From Siccibacter colletis (GTDB lineage: Bacteria > Pseudomonadota > Gammaproteobacteria > Enterobacterales > Enterobacteriaceae), in assembly GCF_000696575.1 (NCBI RefSeq), contig NZ_JMSQ01000007.1, positions 188,001 through 252,000 of the forward strand: DNA of 64,000 bases, in the 5' to 3' direction. The notes under the pieces are model-generated. The model searched no databases and was not told the DNA's origin. It was given only the letters and a program-made list of their open reading frames with translations. Positions 40,723 to 48,982 of the stretch are shown here, piece after piece. Positions within the stretch are counted from its first letter, which is position 1; each line of letters starts with the position of its first letter. Position numbers and translations under genes: made by a program.

Positions 40723-42075
40723 ATGGCATTCGCGATGAAAGTAATCACACAAGTAGCGCAGCAGCGCAAAGCGCTGGAAGAGGCGGTATCTCAGGCACTT
40801 GAACTTGCTTCCGGTAAAGCAGACGGCGCCGAAGTGGCGGTAAGTAAAACCACCGGCATCAGCGTCAGCACCCGCTACGGAGAGGTGGAGAACGTTGAAT
40901 TTAATAGCGATGGCGCACTCGGCATCACGGTGTACCACCAGAACCGCAAGGGCAGCGCCTCCTCAACCGATTTAAGCCCGCAGGCCATTGCCCGTACCGT
41001 GCAGGCGGCGCTGGACATTGCGCGCTACACCTCTCCGGACCCGTATGCTGGCGTGGCGGAGAAAGAACTGCTGGCCTTTGAAGCACCGGATCTCGACCTG
41101 TTCCATCCGGCGGACATCGACCCGGATCGCGCCATCGAACTGGCGGCCCGCGCCGAACAGGCGTCCCTGAACGGCGATCCGCGCATCACCAACACCGAGG
41201 GCGGCAGCTTTAACAGCCACTACGGCGTGAAGGTATTCGGCAACAGCCACGGCATGCTGCAGAGCTACTGCTCGACCCGCCACTCGCTCTCCAGCTGCGT
41301 GATTGCTGAAGAGAACGGCGACATGGAGCGCGATTACGCCTATACCATTGGCCGCGCGCTGGGCGATCTGGAGTCCCCGGAGTGGGTCGGCCAGGAGTGC
41401 GCCCGTCGTACCCTGTCGCGCCTGTCGCCGCGCAAATTGCCGACCATGAAAGCGCCGGTGATCTTTGCCCGTGAAGTGGCGACCGGTCTGTTCGGACATC
41501 TGGTAGGTGCCATCAGCGGCGGCGCGGTCTACCGCAAGTCCACCTTCCTGCTGGACTCCCTTGGCAAGCAGATCCTGCCGTCGTGGCTCACCATCGAAGA
41601 GCACCCGCACCTGCTTAAAGGCCTCGCCTCGACGCCGTTCGACAGCGAAGGCGTGCGCACCGAGCGTCGCGACATCATCAAAGACGGCATTCTGACGCAG
41701 TGGCTGCTTACTAACTATTCCGCGCGCAAGCTGGGGCTGAAAAGCACCGGTCACGCGGGCGGCATCCACAACTGGCGCATCCAGGGCCAGGGCCTCGGCT
41801 TTGACGCGCTGCTAAAAGAGATGGGCACCGGGCTTATCGTCACCGAGCTGATGGGCCAGGGCGTCAGCGGTATTACCGGCGACTACTCGCGCGGCGCGGC
41901 GGGCTTCTGGGTAGAGAACGGCGAAATCCAGTATCCGGTGAGCGAAATCACCATTGCCGGCAACCTGAAGGATATGTGGAGCAATATCGTGACCATTGGC
42001 GACGATATTGAAACGCGCAGCAATATTCAGTGCGGGTCCGTACTGCTTCCGGAGATGAAGATCGCCGGCCAGTAA
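40723..42075 (+). CDS. pmbA: Metalloprotease PmbA (TldE)
   Basis: A 450-residue member of the TldD/PmbA family. PmbA partners TldD in a heterodimer that degrades unfolded peptides, matures microcin B17 and clears the CcdA antitoxin. PmbA itself lacks the catalytic HExxxH motif, and none is seen here. Conserved segments are [20 protein letters not shown] and [20 protein letters not shown]. Length equals E. coli PmbA. A terminator follows directly. Confidence 0.96.
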   Translation: MAFAMKVITQVAQQRKALEEAVSQALELASGKADGAEVAVSKTTGISVSTRYGEVENVEFNSDGALGITVYHQNRKGSASSTDLSPQAIARTVQAALDIARYTSPDPYAGVAEKELLAFEAPDLDLFHPADIDPDRAIELAARAEQASLNGDPRITNTEGGSFNSHYGVKVFGNSHGMLQSYCSTRHSLSSCVIAEENGDMERDYAYTIGRALGDLESPEWVGQECARRTLSRLSPRKLPTMKAPVIFAREVATGLFGHLVGAISGGAVYRKSTFLLDSLGKQILPSWLTIEEHPHLLKGLASTPFDSEGVRTERRDIIKDGILTQWLLTNYSARKLGLKSTGHAGGIHNWRIQGQGLGFDALLKEMGTGLIVTELMGQGVSGITGDYSRGAAGFWVENGEIQYPVSEITIAGNLKDMWSNIVTIGDDIETRSNIQCGSVLLPEMKIAGQ

Positions 42076-42080
42076 TATCA

Positions 42081-42104
42081 GGGGAGCGCAACGCTCCCCT
42101 TTTT
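42081..42104 (+). terminator. Intrinsic terminator of pmbA
   Basis: GGGGAGCG pairs with CGCTCCCC around 3 bases, followed by five T residues, 25 bases before cybC. Confidence 0.85.
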
Positions 42105-42130
42105 CATCACAACAATAAAAAGGTGCCGTC

Positions 42131-42520
42131 ATGCGTAAGACACTGTTAGCAATGTTGACCGTTTCATCCCTGTTTGTTGCCTCATCGGCGGCTTTTGCTG
42201 CCGATCTGGACGAAGACATGGACATCCTGAGTGAAAACTATCAAATCGTACTCAAAACCGATGACGCCGGTGAGATGAAAGCCGCGCTCGGCAAGATGCG
42301 CGCCGCCGCACTGGATGCAAAAAAATCTGCCCCGGTGAAGCTGGAAAACAGCGCGCCGGACAGCGCAGAGATGAAAGATTACCGCCACGGGCTGGATACG
42401 CTGGTGGGGCAGATTGATGACGCGCTGGCGCTGGCAGGTGACGGAAAAGTGAAAGAGGCGCAGACCGCTGCCGAGGCCTTCAAAACCACCCGCAATACCT
42501 ACCATAAGAAGTACCGCTAA
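42131..42520 (+). CDS. cybC: Soluble cytochrome b562
   Basis: A 129-residue periplasmic four-helix heme protein. After the signal peptide (ends AAFA), the mature protein starts [10 protein letters not shown]. The heme ligands are the methionine at mature position 7 and the histidine near the end ([11 protein letters not shown]), both present. E. coli K-12 carries a disrupted cybC; this copy is intact. Its role in electron transfer is not settled. Confidence 0.96.
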   Translation: MRKTLLAMLTVSSLFVASSAAFAADLDEDMDILSENYQIVLKTDDAGEMKAALGKMRAAALDAKKSAPVKLENSAPDSAEMKDYRHGLDTLVGQIDDALALAGDGKVKEAQTAAEAFKTTRNTYHKKYR

Positions 42521-42714
42521 TCATCAGGGCCAGCGCCACCGCGTTGGCCTGCGTTGTATCATCACAGCATGACGTTGCACCCGCAGACGTTACCCGCCGT
42601 TCGTTCGCTTTTTACGTCGCCCGACGCTTTTCAGAAAGTGGCGTACTTTGGCGAAAAAAGGGTGCCTGAGAGCCTCTCGCCCCACAACGGTAGCGGGGGT
42701 TTCCCCCCGCCGGT

Positions 42715-42876
42715 TTACCTTCGCGTACTGGGTTCGTAAGCCAGTCGCACCGCGACTTCATACTCACCATAGCGGATCCTGATCTCGCACAGCGCGGGCC
42801 GTGTGAGCAGGGCAATGGTCACTGTCGTCAGACAGACGATCAGCACCGCCGCCATCGTCAATGCGTGTCGTTTCAT
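42715..42876 (-). CDS. Hok/Gef-family small membrane toxin
   Basis: A 53-residue protein with the Hok pattern: short basic N-terminus, one membrane helix (AAVLIVCLTTVTIALLT), then LCEIRIRYGEYEVAVRLAYE, matching the LCEIR-(D/Y)G-EVAA-MAYE signature of Hok proteins. Hok-type toxins damage the inner membrane when translated and are held off by an antisense RNA. AAGGAGG lies 7 bases before the ATG. A GC-rich hairpin (about 42692-42711) lies just beyond the stop codon. The right-hand leader contains structured sequence that may encode the antisense RNA. E. coli has no hok gene here. Confidence 0.85.
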   Translation of the reverse strand: MKRHALTMAAVLIVCLTTVTIALLTRPALCEIRIRYGEYEVAVRLAYEPSTRR

Positions 42877-42889
42877 GGTTACGCCTCCT

Positions 42890-42976
42890 TGCTTTGCAGC
42901 AGTGAAAAGGCTAACCTTCCGTTGTTGGTTTGGAAGGGAAAGCCTCACTTTGATGAATAATCAGGTGGGGCTTTTT
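42890..42976 (+). ncRNA. Candidate Sok-type antisense RNA opposite the hok leader
   Basis: The strand opposite the hok leader carries CCTTCC-11-GGAAGG (42915-42937) and then an intrinsic terminator (AAAGCC-TCAC pairing with GTGG-GGCTTT, then T residues, 42939-42976). AGGCT at 42908-42912 can also pair with AGCCT at 42941-42945, giving an alternative fold. The position and direction suit a Sok-type regulator. The 5' end is a guess; no promoter was assigned. Confidence 0.35.
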
Positions 42977-43147
42977 ACTGCCTGCCGTTCACGACAGACA
43001 AACCAGTCCTGCGCTCAAGACAGCCAGTCTCAAGCACCCACGCCCATTCTATCCAGCCGTCATAAGCCGCGCTTATTTCCTGTGTAATCCTTCGGCGCAC
43101 GCCGCAAAACAGAACCCGCTTTTTTTCGCCTGTCCGCCTCCCTTTCA

Positions 43148-43163
43148 GGTGATATTCATCACA
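43148..43163 (+). promoter_or_regulatory. CRP-binding site upstream of the DUF431x operon
   Basis: GGTGA-TATTCA-TCACA matches the CRP consensus TGTGA-6-TCACA at 9 of 10 key bases. It lies about 170 bases before the first gene of the operon, as expected for a catabolic operon under cAMP control. Confidence 0.75.
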
Positions 43164-43197
43164 TAAACCCAGCATAAAGTAATCATTCACGCAATTT

Positions 43198-43246
43198 ATG
43201 TGGAACAGATCACTGCCGCCGCTCGCGCTTCCACATGGAAGTGGAA
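43198..43246 (+). promoter_or_regulatory. Cluster of inverted GTGGAA elements, candidate operator
   Basis: ATGTGGAA (43198-43205) and TTCCACAT (43229-43236) are perfect inverted 8-mers 23 bases apart. A third element gives TTCCAC-6-GTGGAA at 43229-43246. The cluster lies between the CRP site and the first gene, where the operon's MtlR/BglG-type regulator could bind. The binding partner is inferred. Confidence 0.5.
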
Positions 43247-43333
43247 AAGAACTCGCTACAAACCCCACCAGCCCACCGTTAGTGTTACCCCATCGCAACA
43301 CAGAATATATGCAGCGTTAACAACGGAGCGGTA

Positions 43334-43657
43334 ATGAACGACGCAGTGTGTCAACAAACGGAACAGACCGCGCAACTCGGCGATCGCATGCTGGCCTGGG
43401 TATTCGCCCTGCTTAAGCGTAACCACATCACGCCAAACGCGGTGCAGGAGCAGATGCTCAGCTCGCACGTGCGGGCGATGGCGCACCGGTCAGTGAGCGG
43501 CGAGCCGCTGCCGGAAGTGGAAGCGGAGCTGTTCGACGAAATCTCCGAGGAGTCGATGCAGCTGGCGCAGGCGGTGGTGGATGAATTCGGCAACCTGCCG
43601 GTGGAAGAGGCCTGGCTTTTGTCGGTGCACTTCGAAGTGGCGAAAGACAATCTCTAA
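43334..43657 (+). CDS. Free-standing PRD-domain protein
   Basis: A 107-residue protein made up of a single PTS-regulation domain (PRD), with candidate phosphorylatable histidines in AMAHRSVSG and LLSVHFEVAKDN. PRDs usually sit inside regulators and are phosphorylated by PTS proteins; here the domain stands alone with no DNA-binding part. It is the first gene of the operon, 17 bases before the SFCGS gene. It may sense PTS phosphorylation and act on the large PRD regulator or the transporter. Its biochemical role is not known to me. Confidence 0.75.
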   Translation: MNDAVCQQTEQTAQLGDRMLAWVFALLKRNHITPNAVQEQMLSSHVRAMAHRSVSGEPLPEVEAELFDEISEESMQLAQAVVDEFGNLPVEEAWLLSVHFEVAKDNL

Positions 43658-43674
43658 GCGCAAAGGAGCGGAAT

Positions 43675-44037
43675 ATGGAACAGATTACAGTGGTGATTGG
43701 CGACCGTCTGGGCAAAGGCCAGAAAGTGGGCGCAGGGGTTGAGAAAGCCGGTGGCCGTGCGGTAGTGGTGCCGGGCGTGGCGGCGGATATGAAGCTGGGC
43801 GACGTTATGAAAGCGGAAAACGCCACCTTCGGGATCTCATTTTGCGGCAGCGGCGGGGCCGGGGCAATCACTGCCCAGACCAAACACGGCTACAAAGCAA
43901 AATACGGCATGCGCTCGGTGGAAGAGGGCGTAACGGCCATCAATGAAGGCTGCAACGTGCTGGGCTTCGGCTTTATGGATAAAGAAGAACTGGGCGAGCG
44001 CCTGGTGGAAGCCTGGAAGAAGAAGTACGGCAACTGA
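43675..44037 (+). CDS. SFCGS-family glycine-rich protein
   Basis: A 120-residue soluble protein. The motif ISFCGSGGAGAITAQTKHGYK (about 56-76; quoted part ISFCGSGGAG) gives the family its name, Gly_rich_SFCGS. A conserved cysteine followed by a glycine-rich loop recalls the phosphorylated cysteine loop of PTS EIIB proteins, but that is my inference. It lies in the same order (SFCGS, DUF4312, DUF4311, DUF4310) as in other bacteria with this operon type. Function unknown. Confidence 0.8.
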   Translation: MEQITVVIGDRLGKGQKVGAGVEKAGGRAVVVPGVAADMKLGDVMKAENATFGISFCGSGGAGAITAQTKHGYKAKYGMRSVEEGVTAINEGCNVLGFGFMDKEELGERLVEAWKKKYGN

Positions 44038-44038
44038 C

Positions 44039-44335
44039 ATGAAAGAGAAATTCACCACCACGGTGAGGGTCAGCGGTAAAGGAGAGAGTAAGGCGCGGGC
44101 CTTCTCTGACGCCCTGAGCCACGTTCAGAGGGCGATGCTGAAGTCCTCCAGCCAGGTTTTGCTGCGTATTGAGCCACAGGATGTGCAGGTTGTTCATGCG
44201 CGGGAAACGGTGCGGAAAGAGGCGTTTCTGTTTTTCTTCCTGCGCCGTGAAAGACACATTTTCAGCGTGGAGCTGGAAGTGACTGTCAACGTGACCGCGA
44301 TTAATCCCGATAAGGTCGATTTCGTCACGCAGTAA
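44039..44335 (+). CDS. DUF4312-family protein
   Basis: A 98-residue soluble protein (MKEKFTTTVRVSGKGESKAR start) with a conserved arrangement of strands and a positively charged middle (FLFFFLRRERHIF). It begins one base after the SFCGS stop codon, so translation is coupled. It matches what I know of DUF4312, always found beside DUF4311 and DUF4310 membrane proteins. Function unknown; a cytoplasmic transporter component is a reasonable guess. Confidence 0.75.
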   Translation: MKEKFTTTVRVSGKGESKARAFSDALSHVQRAMLKSSSQVLLRIEPQDVQVVHARETVRKEAFLFFFLRRERHIFSVELEVTVNVTAINPDKVDFVTQ

Positions 44336-44431
44336 TCCACTTTCCCTCTGAATATCCCGCTGGGCGTTGCCGCTGTGCGACGCTCCGGGTAGTCGCTTGC
44401 GGGGACCACAACACAACAGAAGGACGGAGTA

Positions 44432-45208
44432 ATGTTCTTAATAATATTAATAAAATCGCTCATTATCGGCGCGCTGGTTGGCGTCGGTGTGGGGGCCGGG
44501 GCTGCACGCATGTTTCATGCTCCCACCACCCAGGGAATGGGGGCATTTCGTACGCTGGGGGAGCTTAACTCCTGCGAAGGCGATCCCGCCTCGCATTTCT
44601 CGTTTGGTCTGGGCTTCTTCTTCAACGCCTGGGCGTCGTCGGTTGCTGCCGGCTCGTTCACCCAGGACGTTGACCATCGCATCATTCCGAACTGGGGTGC
44701 GGCGGCGCTGATGATGAAAAACCGCAACGTGGCGGAAACCCTGCACGATCCGAAGAAGATGGCCATTGCTTGTGGCGTCATCGGCATGATCGTGGTTGCC
44801 TTCCTCAACACCACCGCGTCCGCGGTGCCGGCTGCGCTGCAGGTGACGGCCGTTAAGGTGCTGGTCCCTGCCGCTAACCTGCTGGTCAATACCGTGATGC
44901 CGGTGATTTTCTGGCTGGCGGCCATCGATGCCGGTAAGAAATCGGGCTTCTGGGCCACGGTATTCGGCGGCGCAGCGCAGCTGATCATGGGGAACGCCGT
45001 ACCGGGTCTGGTACTGGGCATTCTGATTGGTAAGGGCGTAGAAGAGAGCGGCTGGAACCGCGTCACCAAAGTGATGATGACGGCCATCGTTGCGCTGTTC
45101 GTACTGAGCGCGTTCTTCCGCGGCTTCGACATCAAGATGATCGAGTCCTTCCACCTGGGCGTGCCGAACTGGCTCGACCTGATCCACAACGCGGTCAGCG
45201 GCAAATAA
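44432..45208 (+). CDS. DUF4311-family polytopic membrane protein
   Basis: A 258-residue membrane protein with about six hydrophobic segments: 1-24 (FLIILIKSLIIGALVGVGVG), a glycine/asparagine-rich re-entrant-like region (FSFGLGFFFNAWASSVAAGS), then segments near 110-132, 145-165, 180-205 and 215-232. Gly-rich helices such as GNAVPGLVLGILIGKG suggest a transporter. It is followed 10 bases later by DUF4310, its likely partner. The substrate is unknown; gene context points to a modified amino-sugar acid or amino acid. Confidence 0.8.
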   Translation: MFLIILIKSLIIGALVGVGVGAGAARMFHAPTTQGMGAFRTLGELNSCEGDPASHFSFGLGFFFNAWASSVAAGSFTQDVDHRIIPNWGAAALMMKNRNVAETLHDPKKMAIACGVIGMIVVAFLNTTASAVPAALQVTAVKVLVPAANLLVNTVMPVIFWLAAIDAGKKSGFWATVFGGAAQLIMGNAVPGLVLGILIGKGVEESGWNRVTKVMMTAIVALFVLSAFFRGFDIKMIESFHLGVPNWLDLIHNAVSGK

Positions 45209-45218
45209 GGGGCTGATG

Positions 45219-45860
45219 ATGGAAGAGAATAAAGGTTTCTGGTATGCCGACTGGTCGTTCCCGATCCTTGTCGGCCTGCTCTCCTCCGGCGTGTTTGCCG
45301 GGACGCACATGTACTACCTCTACGGTATCGGCGCGTTTAACGAAGTGGCGTTTGTGGCAATGCTGAAAGCGGGCATGGATACCGGCGTCTACGGCGCGGT
45401 GGCAGCGTTCGGTGCCAGCTTCCTGTTTGCGCGCATTATTGAGGGATCGCTGGTGGGTATCCTCGACATCGGCGGCGCGATTCAGACTGGCGTAGGTCTT
45501 GGTGTCCCGGCGCTGCTGCTGGGCGCAGGCTTCGTATTCCCGGTGGCGAACTTCGGTGCTTCGCTGGTGACCGGGCTGGTGATTGGTCTGGCGATTGGCT
45601 ACCTGATTATCCTGGCGCGTAAGTTCACCATCAATCAGAGCGACTCCACCTATGGTGCCGACGTGATGATGGGCGCGGGCAACGCTTCCGGGCGCTTCCT
45701 TGGGCCGCTGATTATCCTCAGCGCCATGGCGGCATCCATTCCCATCGGTATCGGCTCGCTGGTCGGCGCCCTGGTGTTCTACCTGTGGCAGAAGCCGATC
45801 ACCGGCGGCGCTATCCTCGGTGCCATGATCCTCGGGTCGATTTTCCCGGTAGCCCTTTAA
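45219..45860 (+). CDS. DUF4310-family polytopic membrane protein
   Basis: A 213-residue membrane protein with about six segments and many glycines (ILDIGGAIQTGVGLGVPALLLG, GASLVTGLVIGLAIGYLIIL, GAILGAMILGSIFPVAL). Two ATG codons stand side by side; the second has the better spacing (6 bases) to AAGGGG. It and DUF4311 together probably form the membrane channel of an uncharacterised importer. No ATPase or recognisable EIIC domain is present in the operon. Confidence 0.8.
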   Translation: MEENKGFWYADWSFPILVGLLSSGVFAGTHMYYLYGIGAFNEVAFVAMLKAGMDTGVYGAVAAFGASFLFARIIEGSLVGILDIGGAIQTGVGLGVPALLLGAGFVFPVANFGASLVTGLVIGLAIGYLIILARKFTINQSDSTYGADVMMGAGNASGRFLGPLIILSAMAASIPIGIGSLVGALVFYLWQKPITGGAILGAMILGSIFPVAL

Positions 45861-45913
45861 GACCGCTGTCCCACGCGTGCATCGTCCGGCGCGTGGGTAA
45901 ACAGGAGCCTCCT

Positions 45914-47047
45914 ATGTATGATTTAATCCTGCGCCGCGCCCGTCTGGTGGACGATACCGTCATCGACATTGCGATTCAGGACGGCAAGATTGCCGCGCTG
46001 GGCGACATCACCGGCTCCGCGCGCAGCGAGCGCCAGCTGTCCGGCGACTACTACCTGAGCGCCGGCTGGATTGATTCCCACGTGCACTGCTACCCCAACT
46101 CACCCATTTACCACGACCAGCCCGACAGCGTCGGCATCGCCACCGGCGTGACGACCGTCGTGGACGCTGGCAGCACCGGCGCGGACGACATCGACGACTT
46201 TTATCAGCTCACCCGCCAGGTAGAAACCGAGGTCTACGCCCTGCTCAACATCTCGCGGGTTGGCCTTATCGCCCAGAACGAACTGGCGAACATGGCGAAC
46301 ATTGACGACGCGGCGGTACGCGAGGCGGTGACGCGTCATCCTGACTTTATCGTCGGCCTGAAAGCGCGCATGAGCAGCAGCGTCATTGGCAATAACGGCC
46401 TGAAGCCGCTGGTGCGCGCCAAAGCGATGCAGCAGGAGAACGGCGGCCTGCCGCTGATGGTGCATATTGGCAATACCCCGCCGGAGATCGATGAGATTGC
46501 CCCGCTGCTGGCGAGCGGCGACATCATTACCCACTGCTATAACGGCAAGCCGAACCGCATTCTGACGCCGGAAGGCGCGCTGCGCGCCTCGATTACCGAC
46601 GCCCTGAAACGCGGCGTGCGGCTGGACGTAGGGCACGGCAGCGCCAGCTTCAGCTTTGCGGTAGCGCAGCAGGCCATCGCACTGGGCATCCTGCCGCACA
46701 CCATCAGCTCGGACATCTACTGTCGCAACCGCATCAATGGCCCGGTGAAAAGCCTGGCGCACGTGATGTCGAAATTCCTCGCCATCGGCCTGTCGCTGCC
46801 GCAGGTGATTGAGTGCGTAACGCGCCACGCCGCCGACGGCCTGCGCCTGCGCCACAAAGGACGCCTCGAACCGGGCGCTGACGCCGACTTTACGGTGTTC
46901 GCCCTGCGTCGCCAGCCCGTCCTGTTTACCGATTCTGACCAGAACAGCCTTGCAGCCGAGCTGCAGCTGCTTCCGCTGGCCGCCGTGCGCGCCGGGAAGT
47001 GGTTCACCACCGAACAAGGGAGTGCGGAACATGCCTTCGATTTATGA
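45914..47047 (+). CDS. Amidohydrolase/deacetylase-family metallohydrolase
   Basis: A 377-residue amidohydrolase-superfamily TIM barrel with the full binuclear metal set: H56 and H58 (DSHVHC), carboxylated K150 (GLKARM), H184 (MVHIGN), H207 (THCYNG) and D267 (SSDIYC). Related proteins, often mislabelled dihydroorotase, hydrolyse N-acetyl or ester groups. In this operon it most likely deacylates the imported substrate before the ammonia-lyase acts. The start has AGGAG 6 bases upstream. Its last 17 bases overlap the next gene. Confidence 0.85.
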   Translation: MYDLILRRARLVDDTVIDIAIQDGKIAALGDITGSARSERQLSGDYYLSAGWIDSHVHCYPNSPIYHDQPDSVGIATGVTTVVDAGSTGADDIDDFYQLTRQVETEVYALLNISRVGLIAQNELANMANIDDAAVREAVTRHPDFIVGLKARMSSSVIGNNGLKPLVRAKAMQQENGGLPLMVHIGNTPPEIDEIAPLLASGDIITHCYNGKPNRILTPEGALRASITDALKRGVRLDVGHGSASFSFAVAQQAIALGILPHTISSDIYCRNRINGPVKSLAHVMSKFLAIGLSLPQVIECVTRHAADGLRLRHKGRLEPGADADFTVFALRRQPVLFTDSDQNSLAAELQLLPLAAVRAGKWFTTEQGSAEHAFDL

Positions 47048-48146
47048 GAAATATCAGCTAAAGCCGGTGATTAACGCCTCGGGGCGCATGACGGCGCTGG
47101 GCGTCTCCACGCCGCGGCCTGAGGTGGTCGAGGCGGTGACCACCGGCATGAATCACTACTTCGAGATGAAAGACCTGGTGGACAAAACCGGGGCGTACAT
47201 CGCGCAGCTGCTTGAGGTGGAAGCGGCGACCGTAGTCTCCTGCGCCTCGGCGGGGATCGCCCAGTCGGTGGCGGCGATGCTGGTACAGGACAGCCAGTGG
47301 TTGCTGGAAAATCTGCACACCACGCCCATTGAGAACAACGAGATCGTGCTGCCGAAAGGGCACAACGTGAACTTTGGCGCGCCGGTCGGCACTATGGTGG
47401 CGCTGGGCGGCGGACGCGTGGTCGAAGCGGGCTACGCCAACGAATGCTCTGCCGATCAGCTGGCGGCGGCCATTACCCCGCGCACCGCCGCCATTCTCTA
47501 TATCAAGTCCCATCACAGCGTGCAGAAAAGCATGCTCAGCGTGGAACAGGCGGTAGTCGTCGCCCGGAAGCACAACCTGCCGCTGATTGTGGATGCCGCC
47601 GCAGAAGAGGATCTGCACGTCTACTATCGCGCCGGGGCGGATCTGGTGATTTACAGCGGTGCGAAAGCCATTGAGGGGCCGACCAGCGGGCTGGTGATCG
47701 GCAAGCAGCAGTACGTCGAGTGGGTGAAGCGCCAGTCGGGGGGAATTGGCCGCGCCATGAAGGTTGGTAAAGAGGGCATCCTCGGCCTGACCTGCGCCAT
47801 TGAACACTACCTCAGCGCCAGCAAAACCACCGGTGACGAAATGGTGGCGCGTATGACCTCCTTTATTGACGAACTTAACCGCCTGAACGGCGTGACCGCG
47901 CGCGTCGTCTGGGATGCTGCCGGACGCGACATCGCCCGCGCAGAGATCAAATTTGATGAAAGCGTAACCGGCATCGCCACCGGCGAGCTGGTCAGCGCTC
48001 TGAAGCGCGGCGAGTACGCCATCTATTTCCGCGGTTACAAAGCAAATGAAGGCATCATCGAAGCCGATGTGCGCAGCGTTACCGAAGATCAGCTGGCAAT
48101 CATCGCCCGTAGCATCGCCGTTTTACTCCAGGAGACCCAGGCATGA
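47031..48146 (+). CDS. DgaE-type PLP-dependent ammonia-lyase
   Basis: A 371-residue SelA/DgaE-family enzyme. The PLP lysine is K212 in YSGAKAIEGP, with the cofactor aspartate in LIVDAAAEED. Salmonella DgaE removes ammonia from D-glucosaminate-6-phosphate to give 2-keto-3-deoxygluconate-6-phosphate. The homolog here probably acts on the same or a related 2-amino sugar acid phosphate. It overlaps the deacylase gene by 17 bases and the aldolase gene by 4, showing tight coupling. Confidence 0.85.
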   Translation: MPSIYEKYQLKPVINASGRMTALGVSTPRPEVVEAVTTGMNHYFEMKDLVDKTGAYIAQLLEVEAATVVSCASAGIAQSVAAMLVQDSQWLLENLHTTPIENNEIVLPKGHNVNFGAPVGTMVALGGGRVVEAGYANECSADQLAAAITPRTAAILYIKSHHSVQKSMLSVEQAVVVARKHNLPLIVDAAAEEDLHVYYRAGADLVIYSGAKAIEGPTSGLVIGKQQYVEWVKRQSGGIGRAMKVGKEGILGLTCAIEHYLSASKTTGDEMVARMTSFIDELNRLNGVTARVVWDAAGRDIARAEIKFDESVTGIATGELVSALKRGEYAIYFRGYKANEGIIEADVRSVTEDQLAIIARSIAVLLQETQA

Positions 48147-48883
48147 AACTGACCCCCAATTTTTACCGCGACCGCATCTGTCTGAACGTGCTGGCCGGCT
48201 CGAAGGATAACGCGCAGGCGATTTACGAGGCGGCGCAGGGGCATGTGCTGGTGGGCGTGCTGTCAAAAAACTATCCGGACGTGGAGAGCGCGGTGGCGGA
48301 TATGCGCGAGTACGCGGCGCTGATTGATAATGCGCTCTCGGTCGGGCTGGGGGCGGGCGATCCGAACCAGTCGGCGATGGTCAGCGAGATCTCCCGCCAG
48401 GTACAGCCGCAGCACGTCAATCAGGTATTTACCGGGGTGGGCACCAGCCGGGCGCTGCTTGGCCAGCAGGAGACCGTGGTGAACGGTCTTGTCTCGCCAA
48501 CCGGCACGCCGGGAATGGTGAAAATCTCCACCGGGCCGCGCAGCAGTAAAACCCCGGACGGCATTGTGCCCGTAGAAACCGCCATCGCGCTGCTGAAGGA
48601 CATGGGCGGCAGCTCCATCAAATATTTCCCGATGGGCGGGCTGAAAAGTGAAGCGGAGTACCGTGCGGTGGCGCAGGCCTGCGCTGAGCACGACTTCTGG
48701 CTGGAGCCGACCGGCGGTATCGATCTGGACAACGTCGAGGCGATCCTGCGCATTGCGCTGGAGGCTGGGGTGAGCCGAATCATTCCGCATATCTATAGCT
48801 CAATCATCGACAGCGCCACGGGCGATACCCGTCCGGATGATGTACGTCAGCTGCTGGAGATAACCAGAAGGCTGCTGGGCTAA
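48143..48883 (+). CDS. DgaF-type 2-keto-3-deoxy-6-phosphogluconate aldolase
   Basis: A 246-residue TIM-barrel aldolase of the KDGP aldolase family. The candidate Schiff-base lysine is K160 (SSIKYFPMGG), followed by a phosphate-binding EPTGGIDLDN segment. Salmonella DgaF cleaves the keto-deoxy acid phosphate to pyruvate and glyceraldehyde 3-phosphate. It is the last catabolic gene and starts within the stop of the ammonia-lyase gene (ATGA). Confidence 0.85.
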   Translation: MKLTPNFYRDRICLNVLAGSKDNAQAIYEAAQGHVLVGVLSKNYPDVESAVADMREYAALIDNALSVGLGAGDPNQSAMVSEISRQVQPQHVNQVFTGVGTSRALLGQQETVVNGLVSPTGTPGMVKISTGPRSSKTPDGIVPVETAIALLKDMGGSSIKYFPMGGLKSEAEYRAVAQACAEHDFWLEPTGGIDLDNVEAILRIALEAGVSRIIPHIYSSIIDSATGDTRPDDVRQLLEITRRLLG

Positions 48884-48982
48884 CGCCGCTTTGCATCGCG
48901 GCGCGTAATCCGTAACTATGGCTGTGACTACTGGCGGTACACCGGGTGCGATGGCGCGCCCGGGCAACGAGAGGAAACTGCA

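Noticed and set aside
45914-47047. Dihydroorotase
   Set aside because: Metal ligands are shared by the whole amidohydrolase superfamily; the operon context and related sequences point to a deacylase.
43334-48883. Calling the operon dgaABCDEF
   Set aside because: The ammonia-lyase and aldolase are Dga-like, but no mannose-family EIIA, EIIB, EIIC or EIID gene is present and the regulator lacks the sigma-54 AAA domain.
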